Shown here piece after piece: positions 27,270 through 36,629 of a stretch of DNA of 64,000 bases. The stretch is taken from assembly GCA_001298545.1 (NCBI GenBank), contig LJCX01000024.1:62001-126000 (forward strand), read 5' to 3'. The notes under the pieces are model-generated. The model saw nothing but the letters and a program-made list of their open reading frames with translations. It ran no database searches and was not told the origin of the DNA. How positions within the stretch are numbered: position 1 is the stretch's first letter; every line of letters starts with the position of its first letter. The position numbers and the translations under genes are program-made. The stretch is from Actinobacteria bacterium OV320 (GTDB taxonomy: Bacteria > Actinomycetota > Actinomycetes > Streptomycetales > Streptomycetaceae).

Positions 27270-28205
27270 CTACCCCTTCACCGCCCCCGTGAGCATCCCC
27301 TTCTTGAAGTGCTTCTGGACGAACGGCGACAACACCGCCACCGGCAGCAGGGCCATCACCATGACCGCCATCTGCACGGCCAGCCCCGACAGCTGCCCCG
27401 TCTTGATCGCCTGCCCCAGCCCGACCGGTGCCTCCTGCTTCTGCACCAGCTGGATCATGACGTTCTGCAGCGGCATCATGTCCTGGTCGTTGAGGTACAG
27501 CGACGCGTTGAACCAGGCGCTCCAGTACCCGACGGCGTAGAACAGCGTGATGACGGCCAGCACCGCCCTCGACAGCGGCATGACGATCTGCCAGAGGATC
27601 CGGAAGTCCCCCGCGCCGTCGATCCGCGCGCTGTCGATGAGTTCCTGCGAGATCCCCATGAAGAAGCCGCGCAGGACCAGGATGTTGAACACGCTGATCG
27701 CGCTCGGGAGGATCAGCGCGAGGTAGGTGTCCATCAGGCCCAGGGACTGCACCAGCAGGTAGGTGGGGATCAGGCCCGCGCTGAAGAACATCGTCGCCAG
27801 CAGGATCATCAGGATCCAGCGGTGCCCGAACGAGCCCGAGCGGGAGAGGCCGTAGGCGCACAGGACGGAGACGCCCATCGAGAAGAGCGTGCCGACGAGG
27901 GTGATCAGGACGCTGATGACCGCAGCGCGGGTGACCTGTCCGCCGCTGAGCAGCTCCCGGTAGGCGATGAAGGTGATCCCCTTGGGCACCATCACCAGCC
28001 CGCCGGCCTCGTCGATGGTCTTCCGTGAGGAGAGGCTGGTGACGAGGACGATCCACAGCGGGAAGAGGATCGCCAGGCAGGCGAAGGACAGGGCGATGCC
28101 CTTGCCCGCGAGGCCGGCCCTGCTGGGCTCCTCCTCCCACACGGGCCGCGGCGGCGCCGCCCAGCGGCCGGGTGTGCGCACGGTTTTGTCGATCACGGCG
28201 GTCAC
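27270..28205 (-). CDS. ABC transporter permease, LplC/CUT1-like
   Basis: The 311-aa integral membrane protein has six predicted helices and the permease EAA loop (ELIDSARIDGAGDFRILWQIVMPLS). GTG 28205 overlaps the stop of the preceding permease, so the two are coupled. It forms the channel half of an oligosaccharide importer with the next two genes. No ATPase gene is present in the locus; a shared MsiK-type ATPase, known for Streptomyces CUT1 systems, would have to serve it (established knowledge plus inference). Confidence 0.93.
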   Translation of the reverse strand: MTAVIDKTVRTPGRWAAPPRPVWEEEPSRAGLAGKGIALSFACLAILFPLWIVLVTSLSSRKTIDEAGGLVMVPKGITFIAYRELLSGGQVTRAAVISVLITLVGTLFSMGVSVLCAYGLSRSGSFGHRWILMILLATMFFSAGLIPTYLLVQSLGLMDTYLALILPSAISVFNILVLRGFFMGISQELIDSARIDGAGDFRILWQIVMPLSRAVLAVITLFYAVGYWSAWFNASLYLNDQDMMPLQNVMIQLVQKQEAPVGLGQAIKTGQLSGLAVQMAVMVMALLPVAVLSPFVQKHFKKGMLTGAVKG

Positions 28206-29236
28206 TTCTGGTACACCCCCTGCTCGCCCATGAGATGGGCCACCTTGTTCGCGACGAGCACCAGGCCGAGGCTGATGACGCCCTTGATCAGACCGGCTGC
28301 GGCCGCGTAGCCGAAGTCCTGGTTGCGGACGCCGTTCCACCACACGAAGGTGTCGAGGACCTCCGACGCCCCTGGTCCGACCGCGTCGCGCTGGAGCAGG
28401 ATCTGTTCGAAGCCGACGGTCAGCGCGTCGCCCACCCGCAGCACCAGCAGCAGCGCGATCACCGGGCGCAGGGCCGGAAGCGTCACGTGCCACATCCGGC
28501 GCCAGCGGTTCGCGCCGTCCATCGCGGCCGCCTCGTACAGGTCGGGGTTGACCGAGGCCAGCGCGGCGAGGAAGACGATGATGCCCCAGCCGGCGTCCTT
28601 CCAGACGCTCTGCGCGGTGATCAGGAACTTGAAGGTCTCCGGGTCGGTCATGATGTCGATGCCGTCGTACCCGTGCTGCCGCAGCAGCTGCGAGAGGATC
28701 CCCGCGCCGCCGAAGAGCTGCTGGAACACGGCGATGACCAGCACCCAGGAGAAGAAGTGCGGCAGGTAGAGGATCGCCTGCGACACCGCCCGGATCCGGG
28801 GCCTGACCACGCTGTTGATGAGCAGCGCGAGCATGATCGGGATCGGGAAGTACAGCACCAGCTGGAGGAAGAACAGCACGAGGGTGTTCCGGACGGCCTC
28901 CCAGAAGGCCGAGTCCTCGAAGAGCCGCTGGAAGTTCTCCAGGCCCACCCAGGGGCTGTGGAAGATGGCGACGATCCCGTTGTCGCTGACGTAGGGGTCG
29001 TAGTCCTGGAAGGCGACCACGTTGCCGAGGATCGGCACGTAGTTGAAGAGCAGGACGATGACGACCGCCGGGAGCGTCATCAGCAGCAGGACGCGGTCCC
29101 GTCTGAGCCTGACCCGCAGACCCAGCTTCCCGGAGGACCGTTTCCCCTGGGGGCCGGTGGCGCCGCCGGGCGCCACCGGGGTCTTTCCCGACTCGTCGGC
29201 CTCGGCCCTGCTCCGAGGCACCGTGCTGTGCGACAC
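28202..29236 (-). CDS. ABC transporter permease, LplB/CUT1-like
   Basis: The 344-aa permease has about six helices after a basic, Pro-rich N-terminus, and the EAA loop DLYEAAAMDGANRWRRMWHVTLPAL. The start GTG 29236 follows the binding-protein stop by 25 bp. It pairs with the 311-aa permease. Confidence 0.93.
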   Translation of the reverse strand: MSHSTVPRSRAEADESGKTPVAPGGATGPQGKRSSGKLGLRVRLRRDRVLLLMTLPAVVIVLLFNYVPILGNVVAFQDYDPYVSDNGIVAIFHSPWVGLENFQRLFEDSAFWEAVRNTLVLFFLQLVLYFPIPIMLALLINSVVRPRIRAVSQAILYLPHFFSWVLVIAVFQQLFGGAGILSQLLRQHGYDGIDIMTDPETFKFLITAQSVWKDAGWGIIVFLAALASVNPDLYEAAAMDGANRWRRMWHVTLPALRPVIALLLVLRVGDALTVGFEQILLQRDAVGPGASEVLDTFVWWNGVRNQDFGYAAAAGLIKGVISLGLVLVANKVAHLMGEQGVYQK

Positions 29237-29261
29237 GGCCGTTCTCCTTGCCTCGCTGCCG

Positions 29262-30956
29262 TCAGCTCGTCGCCGTGCCGTTGTCGTCGAGCAGCTTCTG
29301 GTACCAGGCGCGCAGTTCGTCGCCGCCCTTCTTCTTCCAGTCGGAGACGGCCGCCTGCATGTCGCTGATCTTCTTGCGGCCGCGGACGATGTCGTCCTCC
29401 AGCTGCTCGAAGTTGTTGGACAGGTTGGTCCAGCGGCTGGGCTCGGTGATCTGCATGCCGTAGAAGGCCGACTTCTTGGTGAAGGCGCCCATCCGCTGCT
29501 GCCACTCGACCTGGCCCTTGGCGATGTCCGGGAAGTCGGGGTGGGCGATGGTCGACGCCGGGCTCGCCACCATCACGAAGGCGTTGAGGACCTCCTGGTT
29601 GCCCTTGTCGTTCTTGACGGGCACCCCGTCCTTGACGCTGTAGTGCGTGCCCTCCACCCCGTAGTTGGTGAGCATGTACTCCTTGGTGCCGTACGGGGCG
29701 GCGGTGACGTTGGCGACGGCCAGCACATCGCGGATGACGGCCTCGGAGGCCTTCTTGTTGACGAAGGCGAAGATGTTGGCCGGCTGGGTGGCGTAGATGA
29801 CCGGGTCGGCGTCGCCGTGGCCGAAGATGTCCATGCCCCAGATCCGGAAGTCCGGGTTCTGCGCGGCCTGCGAGGCCTGCTGCCCGTACCAGCTGGAGAT
29901 GTCGTTGTTGTAGATGAGGAACTCACCGGCGGCGAACTTGGTGCTCGGGTCGACGGCCTGGCTCTTGCCCAGCTTGAAGTCCGGGTGCACGTAGCCCGCG
30001 GCGAACAGCTTGCGCGTCCACTCCAGCGCCTCGAGGTAGGAGTCCAGCTCGACGCGGTTGACGAGCTTGCCGCCCTCCAGGATCCAGCCGAGCGGCTTCT
30101 CCCCGCCGGACGGGACCCCGAAGCTGTTGAACGCGGTCCACTTCATGTCGCCGCAGGCCCACACCTTGGCCTTGGCGTTGCTGATCTCCTTGGCCAGGGC
30201 GGTGAACTCGTCCGTCGTCGTCGGGACCTCGTAGCCGTTCTTGTCGAAGAGGTCCTTGCGGTAGAAGGGCACGATGTTGGTGACGTAGGACGACGGCATC
30301 GGCAGACCGCGCAGCTTGCCGCCGAAGAGGGAGCGCTGCCAGGCGTCGGTCGGGATCGCCGCGAGGTTCGGGTACTCCTTGACCTTGTCGCCGGACAGGT
30401 AGGGGCCCAGGTCGGCGAACTTGCCGAGGATGGCGCTGGGTATCTTGCCGCCCATGTTCCAGCCGGGGACGACCACCACGTCCGGCACGTCGCTGGAGGC
30501 GAGCACGGCGCCGAGCTTCTGGTCGTAGGTGTTGCCGTCCTGGTTCTGCCAGACGACGTCGACGCCGATGAGGGCGTTCATCGCCGCGTAGTAGGCGTTG
30601 TCGCCCTTCGGCGGGGAGCCCCAGAACGGCGCCATCACGGTGACCTTGCCGCCCTTGCCGAGCTTCTTCGGCACCGAGGTCTTCAGGGTGGCGAGGTCGA
30701 GCTTGCTGCTGAAGCCGACCGAGGACCCGTTCTTGGACGGGATGTCGGGCGTCACCACGTTGCTGGCCACGTAGGCGGGCAGGATCTTCTTCGCGTCCTT
30801 GCCCGACGTGGTGCCGTCGCGCGAGCCGCTGTCCGTGCCGCCGCAGGCGGCAAGCAACGGCATCCCTCCGGCCACCGCGGCGGTGGCGACCGCCGTGGAG
30901 GCGAGGAAGCTTCTCCGGCTCGGGCCGGAGGAGGCGGAAGCGGCGTTCGGCGTCAT
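29262..30956 (-). CDS. Oligosaccharide-binding lipoprotein of the ABC transporter (LplA-like)
   Basis: The 564-aa protein carries a twin-arginine signal (PSRRSFLASTA) ending in lipobox LLAAC, so it is a Tat-exported lipoprotein. The large size fits the LplA/polysaccharide class rather than small-sugar binding proteins. It is the first gene of the transporter operon and is divergent from GH3 across a promoter holding two GAAGCGCTTC palindromes. Ligand is probably a xyloglucan oligosaccharide, from context only. Confidence 0.92.
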   Translation of the reverse strand: MTPNAASASSGPSRRSFLASTAVATAAVAGGMPLLAACGGTDSGSRDGTTSGKDAKKILPAYVASNVVTPDIPSKNGSSVGFSSKLDLATLKTSVPKKLGKGGKVTVMAPFWGSPPKGDNAYYAAMNALIGVDVVWQNQDGNTYDQKLGAVLASSDVPDVVVVPGWNMGGKIPSAILGKFADLGPYLSGDKVKEYPNLAAIPTDAWQRSLFGGKLRGLPMPSSYVTNIVPFYRKDLFDKNGYEVPTTTDEFTALAKEISNAKAKVWACGDMKWTAFNSFGVPSGGEKPLGWILEGGKLVNRVELDSYLEALEWTRKLFAAGYVHPDFKLGKSQAVDPSTKFAAGEFLIYNNDISSWYGQQASQAAQNPDFRIWGMDIFGHGDADPVIYATQPANIFAFVNKKASEAVIRDVLAVANVTAAPYGTKEYMLTNYGVEGTHYSVKDGVPVKNDKGNQEVLNAFVMVASPASTIAHPDFPDIAKGQVEWQQRMGAFTKKSAFYGMQITEPSRWTNLSNNFEQLEDDIVRGRKKISDMQAAVSDWKKKGGDELRAWYQKLLDDNGTATS

Positions 30957-31071
30957 TGCGTCAACCCTTCATGGCGCACCAGGACACCCGGCGGTGGCCG
31001 TCGGCTGCGGTGTCTCGAGTGGAACTGGCTGAGCTGAAGCAGTCCTCCGACGATGTTTCGATATTTCTCAG

Positions 31072-31085
31072 TCGAAGCGCTTCGA
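31072..31085. promoter_or_regulatory. LacI-type operator in the transporter/GH3 divergent promoter
   Basis: TCGAAGCGCTTCGA is a perfect 14-bp palindrome 116 bp upstream of the binding-protein gene. The 325-bp divergent gap (30957-31281) holds no gene, only promoter material and two such sites. Confidence 0.8.
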
Positions 31086-31231
31086 TGTTGCTGCGAGGTT
31101 AAGTGAACACCCTGGGGTGCACAAGGGTCGCTCCCAACATTCCTCCGAGGTATCAGGGGTGACCTCTCCGTATGTGCTGCTTGAAATAGCGGTGAAGTCC
31201 CCTTGACACCCGACCCACCGTCGAATGAGCA

Positions 31232-31245
31232 TCGAAGCGCTTCGA
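31232..31245. promoter_or_regulatory. Second LacI-type operator, next to the GH3 start
   Basis: TCGAAGCGCTTCGA again, 37 bp before the GTG chosen for GH3. An ATG at 31225 would place this site inside the gene, which supports the downstream start. Confidence 0.8.
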
Positions 31246-31281
31246 AAGAGCCTCCCCGCTCCACCGCAAAGGGATCCCCAC

Positions 31282-34164
31282 GTGACCGCACACACGCCGC
31301 CCACGCCGCCTTTCCGCGATCCGCAGCTGCCGTTCGCGAAGCGCATCGACGATCTGCTGTCCCGGCTGACCCCCGAGGAGAAGGTCTCCTTCCTGCACCA
31401 GTTCGCACCCGCCGTCGAGCGGCTCGGCATCGCCGCCTTCCGCACCGGCCAGGAGGCGCTGCACGGCGTCGCCTGGATGGGCCCGGCGACGGTCTTCCCG
31501 CAGGCCGTGGGACTGGGCGCGACCTGGAACACCGACCTGGTGCGCCGGATCGGCGAGGCGGTGTCCAAGGAGGTCCGGGCGATGCGCGCCCGCGACGAGC
31601 GGGTGGGCCTGAACGTCTGGTCCCCCACCGTCAACCTGCTGCGCCACCCCCTGTGGGGCCGCAACGAGGAGGGCTACTCCGAGGACCCCCGGCTGACCTC
31701 CGCCATCGCCACCGCCTACACGCACGGTCTGCGCGGTGATCATCCGACGTACTGGCGCACGGCCCCGGTCCTCAAGCACTGGCTGGCCCACAACAACGAG
31801 ACCGGCCGGGACGTCACCTCGTCCTCGGTCCGCCCGCGCGTGCTGCACGAGTACGATCTGCGCGCCTTCCGCGGATGCGTCGAGGCGGGCGCGGTGGCCG
31901 GGGTGATGCCGGCGTACAACCTGGTCAACGGCCGCCCCAACCATGTCTCGCCGTATCTGCGCGAGCATCTGCGCGCCTGGACCGACGAGGAGCTGCTGGT
32001 CTGCTCGGACGCGGGCGCGCCGTCCAACCTGGTGGACTCCGAGCACTACTTCGACACCCACGAGGAGGCGACGGCGGCCGCGCTCGTGGCCGGCGTGGAC
32101 AGCTTCACCGACCACGGCACCGACAGCTCGAAGATCGTCGCGCGGGTCGAGGGGGCTCTGCAGCAGGGCCTGCTGACCCCGGCCGACGTCGACGCGGCGG
32201 TCCGCCGCCAGCTCTCGGTCCGCTTCCGGCTGGGCGAGTTCGACCCGCACTACGACCCGCACGCCGGCACCGGCGAGTTCGACTCCCCGGCCCATCGCAC
32301 GCTCGCCGGGGAGGCCGCCGAGCAGGCGATCGTCCTGCTGCGCAACGACGGTGTGCTGCCCCTGGCCGCCGACACCCGGATCGCGGTGGTCGGACTGCTC
32401 GCCGACGAGTGCAAGCTCGACTGGTACAGCGGCACGCTGCTGCACCGCTCCACCCCGCTGGAGGGCCTGTACGAGCGGTTCGGCGCCGAGCGCGTGGAGT
32501 TCGCGGAGGGCGTGGACCGGGTCCTGCTCAAGACCTCCGCGGGCACCTTCCTGAAGGTCCCCACCGCCCCCGAGGCCACCGACGAGGTGCGCGGCGCCGA
32601 GGGCGCCCTCGACCCGGCGCTGCTCGCGGGCCGCACCGATCTCCCGCCGCTGACCACGGACGCGACCGGTACGGAACTCGCGCTCGTCGACTGGGGCGAG
32701 GGTGTGCTGACCCTGCGCGCGCCCGACGGGCGCTACCTCTCCGTCGCCGAGGACGGCTACCTGCGCGCCTCCGCCGACCAGCCCGGCGGCTGGGTCGTCC
32801 AGGAGACGTTCCGCCTGGAACCGCGTGCGGACGCCGACGGGAGCACGGCCGGGAACACCCAAGGGAACGGTCACCTCCTGCTGCATCTGGGTACGGGTCG
32901 CCATGTCTGTGTCGCCGCCGACGGCGTCCGGGTTGCCGGGCCGGACGAGGAGAATCCCGAGGTCGTCGAGGTCATCGTCGTCGAATCCGGCGAGGACGCA
33001 GTGACCCGCGTCACGGCCGATGCCGACGTGGTCGTGGTCGTGGCGGGCAACGACCCGCACATCAACGGCCGGGAGACCGAGGACCGCACCACGCTGCGGC
33101 TGCCGGCCCACCAGGAGCGGCTGCTGGCGGCCGCCCGGGCGGCGAACGCGCGCACGGTGCTGGCCCTGGTGTCGGCGTATCCGTACGCGATCGAGCCGGG
33201 CCCGCTGTCCGCGGTGCTGTGGACGGCGCACGGCGGCCAGGCCGCGGGCACCGCTCTCGCGCGGGTGCTGGCCGGTGACGTCTCCCCGGCCGGGCGCCTC
33301 CCGCAGACCTGGTACGCCGGCGACGCCGATCTGCCCGACCTCCTCGACTACGACGTGATCGGCGCCCGTCAGACGTACCTCTACTTCGAGGGCACCCCGC
33401 TGTTCCCGTTCGGGCACGGCCTGTCGTACGCCTCGTTCTCCTACGCGGACCTGGCGGTGCGCGTCGAGGAGGGCACGGCGCGCGTCTCCTGCACGGTCAC
33501 CAACACCGGGGACCTGACGGCCGACGAGGTCGCCCAGCTCTACACCCGCGCCGTGGACCCCTCGGTCCCCCGGCCGCGCCGCGAGCTGCTGGACCACCGC
33601 CGTGTCACGCTCGCCCCGGGCGCGAGCGCGGAGCTCTCCTTCGACGTACCGCTGTCCGCCTTCGCCTTCTGGGACGTGGCGCAGGGCCGGTGGCGTCTGG
33701 AGTCCGGCCCCTACGACCTGCTGGTCGGCGCGTCCAGCGCGGACGTCCGGCTGCGGACGACCGTCACGCTGGAGGGCGAACCGTCCGCCCCGCGCCCGGT
33801 CCGCCGGCGCGGTCTGGAGGCCGCCGACTTCGACGAGCAGAGCGGCGTCGAGATCGTCGACCGGACGAAGGTGTCGGGCGACGCGGTGACGCCGGTGGCG
33901 GGCGGGACGGGCGAACTGATCTACCGGGCCTGCGACTTCGGCACCGGCACGACGGGCGTGACGGTGACGGCGGCCGGCTCGGGCACGGTGGAGCTGTCGC
34001 TCGACGGCGGGCCGGTCCTGGCCACGCTGACGCTCGCCGCGCCCACGCGGGGACCGTACGACCACCTCACCGTCGACGCGGCCCTCATCGCCGGGGGCGT
34101 CCACGACCTGCGCGTCGGACTGCGCGGCCCACTGCGGCTGGCGCATGTCGGCTTCTCCGGTTGA
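31282..34164 (+). CDS. GH3 beta-glucosidase-like enzyme with inserted beta-trefoil/fascin-like region
   Basis: GTG 31282 has AAGGGA upstream and gives 960 aa; no signal peptide, so cytoplasmic. The GH3 barrel spans about residues 20-320, with nucleophile Asp in LLVCSDAGAPSN. The second GH3 domain resumes around GNDPHINGRETEDR. Between them (about 450-570) is an insertion with fascin-like repeats (LTLRAPDGRYLSVAEDGYL, LLLHLGTGRHVCVAADGVRV). A fibronectin-III-like domain follows (near 740-830), then a further beta-rich domain to the end. It likely removes glucose (or xylose) from the reducing or non-reducing end of imported oligosaccharides. Confidence 0.9.
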   Translation: MTAHTPPTPPFRDPQLPFAKRIDDLLSRLTPEEKVSFLHQFAPAVERLGIAAFRTGQEALHGVAWMGPATVFPQAVGLGATWNTDLVRRIGEAVSKEVRAMRARDERVGLNVWSPTVNLLRHPLWGRNEEGYSEDPRLTSAIATAYTHGLRGDHPTYWRTAPVLKHWLAHNNETGRDVTSSSVRPRVLHEYDLRAFRGCVEAGAVAGVMPAYNLVNGRPNHVSPYLREHLRAWTDEELLVCSDAGAPSNLVDSEHYFDTHEEATAAALVAGVDSFTDHGTDSSKIVARVEGALQQGLLTPADVDAAVRRQLSVRFRLGEFDPHYDPHAGTGEFDSPAHRTLAGEAAEQAIVLLRNDGVLPLAADTRIAVVGLLADECKLDWYSGTLLHRSTPLEGLYERFGAERVEFAEGVDRVLLKTSAGTFLKVPTAPEATDEVRGAEGALDPALLAGRTDLPPLTTDATGTELALVDWGEGVLTLRAPDGRYLSVAEDGYLRASADQPGGWVVQETFRLEPRADADGSTAGNTQGNGHLLLHLGTGRHVCVAADGVRVAGPDEENPEVVEVIVVESGEDAVTRVTADADVVVVVAGNDPHINGRETEDRTTLRLPAHQERLLAAARAANARTVLALVSAYPYAIEPGPLSAVLWTAHGGQAAGTALARVLAGDVSPAGRLPQTWYAGDADLPDLLDYDVIGARQTYLYFEGTPLFPFGHGLSYASFSYADLAVRVEEGTARVSCTVTNTGDLTADEVAQLYTRAVDPSVPRPRRELLDHRRVTLAPGASAELSFDVPLSAFAFWDVAQGRWRLESGPYDLLVGASSADVRLRTTVTLEGEPSAPRPVRRRGLEAADFDEQSGVEIVDRTKVSGDAVTPVAGGTGELIYRACDFGTGTTGVTVTAAGSGTVELSLDGGPVLATLTLAAPTRGPYDHLTVDAALIAGGVHDLRVGLRGPLRLAHVGFSG

Positions 34165-34188
34165 GGGTCCGGAGGAAGCCGGCACGAA

Positions 34189-34230
34189 GAAGGGGTCCGG
34201 CACCGGAAGGCATCGGTGCCGGACCCCTTC
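34189..34230. terminator. Strong bidirectional hairpin terminator
   Basis: A perfect 17-bp stem (34189-34205 with 34214-34230, arms around GGGGTCCGGCACCG) closes an 8-nt loop. It sits between the convergent GH3 and aldehyde dehydrogenase genes. Confidence 0.9.
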
Positions 34231-34261
34231 GGGGAGCCTATATGAAAATGGTTCCCATGAG

Positions 34262-35725
34262 CTAGAGGGCGAGTCCGGTGAGGACCAGCACCCGCTCGTA
34301 CGTGTAGTCGTCCATCGCGAACCGCACACCCTCGCGCCCCACGCCGGACTGCTTGGCACCGCCGTACGGCATCTGGTCGGCACGGTAGGACGGCACGTCG
34401 CCGACGATGACACCGCCGACCTCCAGCGCGCGGTGGGCGCGGAAGGCGACCTGGACGTCGTGCGTGAACACGCCCGCCTGGAGGCCGTACTTGGAGGAGT
34501 TGACGGCGGCGAAGGCCTCGGCCTCGCCGTCCACCTTCGTCACCGTGAGGACCGGTCCGAAGACCTCCTCGCAGGCGAGGGTGGTGTCCGCCGGTACGTC
34601 GGTGAGGACGGTCGGCGCGTAGGAGGCGCCGTCGCGCTTGCCGCCCGCGAGGAGCGAGGCGCCCGCCGCGACGGCCTCGTCCACCCAGGTCTCGACGCGC
34701 TTGGCCGCGTCCTCGCTGACCAGCGGGCCCACGTCCGTCCCGTCGTCGGAGGGGTCGCCGGTGACCTGCGCCTCGACGGCGGCGACGATGCGCGGCAGCA
34801 GCCGGTCGTACACGGAGGCGTCCGCGATGACCCGCTGCACGGAGATGCAGGACTGGCCGCCCTGGTAGTTGGAGAAGGTCGCGATGCGGCCGGCGGCCCA
34901 GTCGAGGTCGGCGTCGCTCGCGAAGTCGCCGAGGACGACGGCCGCGCCGTTGCCGCCCAGCTCCAGGGTGCAGTGCTTGCGCGGCACCGAGTCCATGATC
35001 GCGTAGCCGACCTTCTCGGAGCCGGTGAAGGAGATGACCGGCAGCCGCTCGTCCTGGACGAGGGCGGGCATGCGGTCGTTGGAGACCGGCAGGATGCTCC
35101 AGGAGCCGGCCGGCAGCTCGGTCTCGGCGAGCAGGTCACCGATGATCAGGCCGGACAGCGGGGTCGCCGGGGCCGGCTTGAGGATGATCGGCGCACCGGC
35201 CGCGATCGCCGGGGCGATCTTGTGGGCGCACAGGTTCAGCGGGAAGTTGAACGGCGCGATGCCGAGCACGACCCCCTTCGGGAAGCGCCGGGTGAGGGCG
35301 AGCCGCCCCTGGCCGCCGGCGTCGGTGTCGAGGCGCTGGGCCTCGCCGCCGTTGAACCGCCGGGCCTCCTCGGCGGCGAACCGGAACACGGAGACGGCTC
35401 GGCCGACCTCGCCGCGCGCCCACTTGATCGGCTTGCCGTTCTCGGCGGAGATCAGCCGGGCGATCTCCTCGGTGCGCTCGACGAGCCGCTTGCTGACGTG
35501 GTCGAGGGCGGCGGCGCGCACATGGGCCGGGGTGGCGGCGAACTCCTCCCGCACGGCGTACGCGGCGGCCACGGCCTCCTCGACCTGCGCGTCCGTGGGC
35601 ACGCTGACCTTGCCGACGAGACGGCCGTCCCACGGCGAGGTGACGTCGAAGCTGTCCTCGCCGGTGACCTGGCGGCCGGCCAGCCAGAAGGCGTGGGTGG
35701 CCCCCACATTCGTTTCCTGGGGCAT
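34262..35725 (-). CDS. Aldehyde dehydrogenase family protein
   Basis: The 487-aa NAD(P)-dependent dehydrogenase has the catalytic glutamate in TLELGGNGAAVVL and the catalytic cysteine in NYQGGQSCISVQRV. The NAD loop is FTGSEKVGY. The oxygenated-Cys context QSC-I fits the ALDH superfamily; the exact substrate is not readable. It lies near gabT and the polyamine operon, so an amino-aldehyde or semialdehyde is plausible. The ATG at 35725 opens the conserved N-terminus; the frame continues upstream to 35923 without support. Confidence 0.92.
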   Translation of the reverse strand: MPQETNVGATHAFWLAGRQVTGEDSFDVTSPWDGRLVGKVSVPTDAQVEEAVAAAYAVREEFAATPAHVRAAALDHVSKRLVERTEEIARLISAENGKPIKWARGEVGRAVSVFRFAAEEARRFNGGEAQRLDTDAGGQGRLALTRRFPKGVVLGIAPFNFPLNLCAHKIAPAIAAGAPIILKPAPATPLSGLIIGDLLAETELPAGSWSILPVSNDRMPALVQDERLPVISFTGSEKVGYAIMDSVPRKHCTLELGGNGAAVVLGDFASDADLDWAAGRIATFSNYQGGQSCISVQRVIADASVYDRLLPRIVAAVEAQVTGDPSDDGTDVGPLVSEDAAKRVETWVDEAVAAGASLLAGGKRDGASYAPTVLTDVPADTTLACEEVFGPVLTVTKVDGEAEAFAAVNSSKYGLQAGVFTHDVQVAFRAHRALEVGGVIVGDVPSYRADQMPYGGAKQSGVGREGVRFAMDDYTYERVLVLTGLAL

Positions 35726-35747
35726 TTGCGAGTCCCGGCCCTTCCGC

Positions 35748-36506
35748 TTAGGGGGTGTCCTGTGGCTTTCGTGCTCCACGGTAGGGGCGGGAGGCCGAAG
35801 GGTCGCTTGTCCGAGTCGTACGGGTGGACGGCCGGGGTGCGCCGGTTTGGCACGGTCGCCCCGCTGCCGTCCGCGGCCGCTCCCGCGCCTGCCGCTCGCG
35901 TTCCAGGAGGAGCCGCAGCGCACCGAGCAGCACCGCGCACAGACACCAGCTCGCCACGACGTCCAACGGCCAGTGGTAGCCGCGCCTGACCAGCCCGAAC
36001 GACACGGCCAGGACGAGCAGGGCGCTCGTCGCGAGGGTCAGCCACCGGGCGGACGCGGTGCGCAGCCACGGCAGCAGGACCAGCGCCGCCGCACCGTAGG
36101 CGACGGCCGCCGTCGCCGTGTGCCCGGAGGGGTAGTAACCGGTGGCCGGGGGCACGGCGGGCGTACCGGGCCGGTCGGTCCACACCTTCAGGGGGACGAC
36201 GATCAGCGGCACCAGCAGCAGCACGGCGAGCGCGGCGAGGGACGGCACCCACCACCGCGCCCCGCCCGCCGCTCTCCCCCGCCACGCCGCATACCCGGCG
36301 ACCAGCACCAGGACGGGCACCGCGACCTGTATCCCGCCCAGGTCGGCCAGCAGCTCGGAGGCCCGGTCGGGATGGACGAGGGCGCGGCTGAGGCGCTCGT
36401 CCGGGCGCAGCAGCGGGCCGTCGACGGCGACCTGCCAGGTGATCAGCGCGAAGAGCAGGGCGGGCGGCAGGAGGCCGAGAACGGCGCGGGTGGGGCGGGA
36501 CGGCAT
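35748..36506 (-). CDS. PAP2-family membrane phosphatase
   Basis: The 252-aa protein has about six membrane helices and the three phosphatase motifs: KVWTDRP (K-x6-R-P), YPSGHT (PSGH), and the RRGYHWPLD block (SR-x5-H-x3-D, with Arg for Ser). Family members dephosphorylate phosphatidic acid or undecaprenyl diphosphate. The C-terminal 45 residues are polar and repetitive in Arg/Pro. The open frame extends upstream to 36902 but crosses terminator hairpins; ATG 36506 begins the hydrophobic region. Confidence 0.87.
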   Translation of the reverse strand: MPSRPTRAVLGLLPPALLFALITWQVAVDGPLLRPDERLSRALVHPDRASELLADLGGIQVAVPVLVLVAGYAAWRGRAAGGARWWVPSLAALAVLLLVPLIVVPLKVWTDRPGTPAVPPATGYYPSGHTATAAVAYGAAALVLLPWLRTASARWLTLATSALLVLAVSFGLVRRGYHWPLDVVASWCLCAVLLGALRLLLERERQARERPRTAAGRPCQTGAPRPSTRTTRTSDPSASRPYRGARKPQDTP

Positions 36507-36567
36507 GGGCCCCAGCTTGTCAGGAGCGGCCGGACGGCGGAAAAGGAGCCCGGAAGGCGCCGTGACG

Positions 36568-36596
36568 AAAAAAGACCCCGGATCGGATCCGGGGTC
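36568..36596 (-). terminator. Intrinsic terminator with U-tract, minus strand
   Basis: GACCCCGGATC and GATCCGGGGTC (36574-36596) form an 11-bp stem; read on the minus strand it is followed by six T. It would stop transcripts coming from gabT before PAP2. Confidence 0.88.
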
Positions 36597-36629
36597 CGCT
36601 TTCCGTGGTCTGCACCTCAGAAGGAGGTC

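Noticed and set aside
31225..31281. Upstream ATG start for the GH3 gene
   Set aside because: It would place the GAAGCGCTTC operator inside the gene; GTG 31282 has its own ribosome site and the conserved N-terminus follows it.
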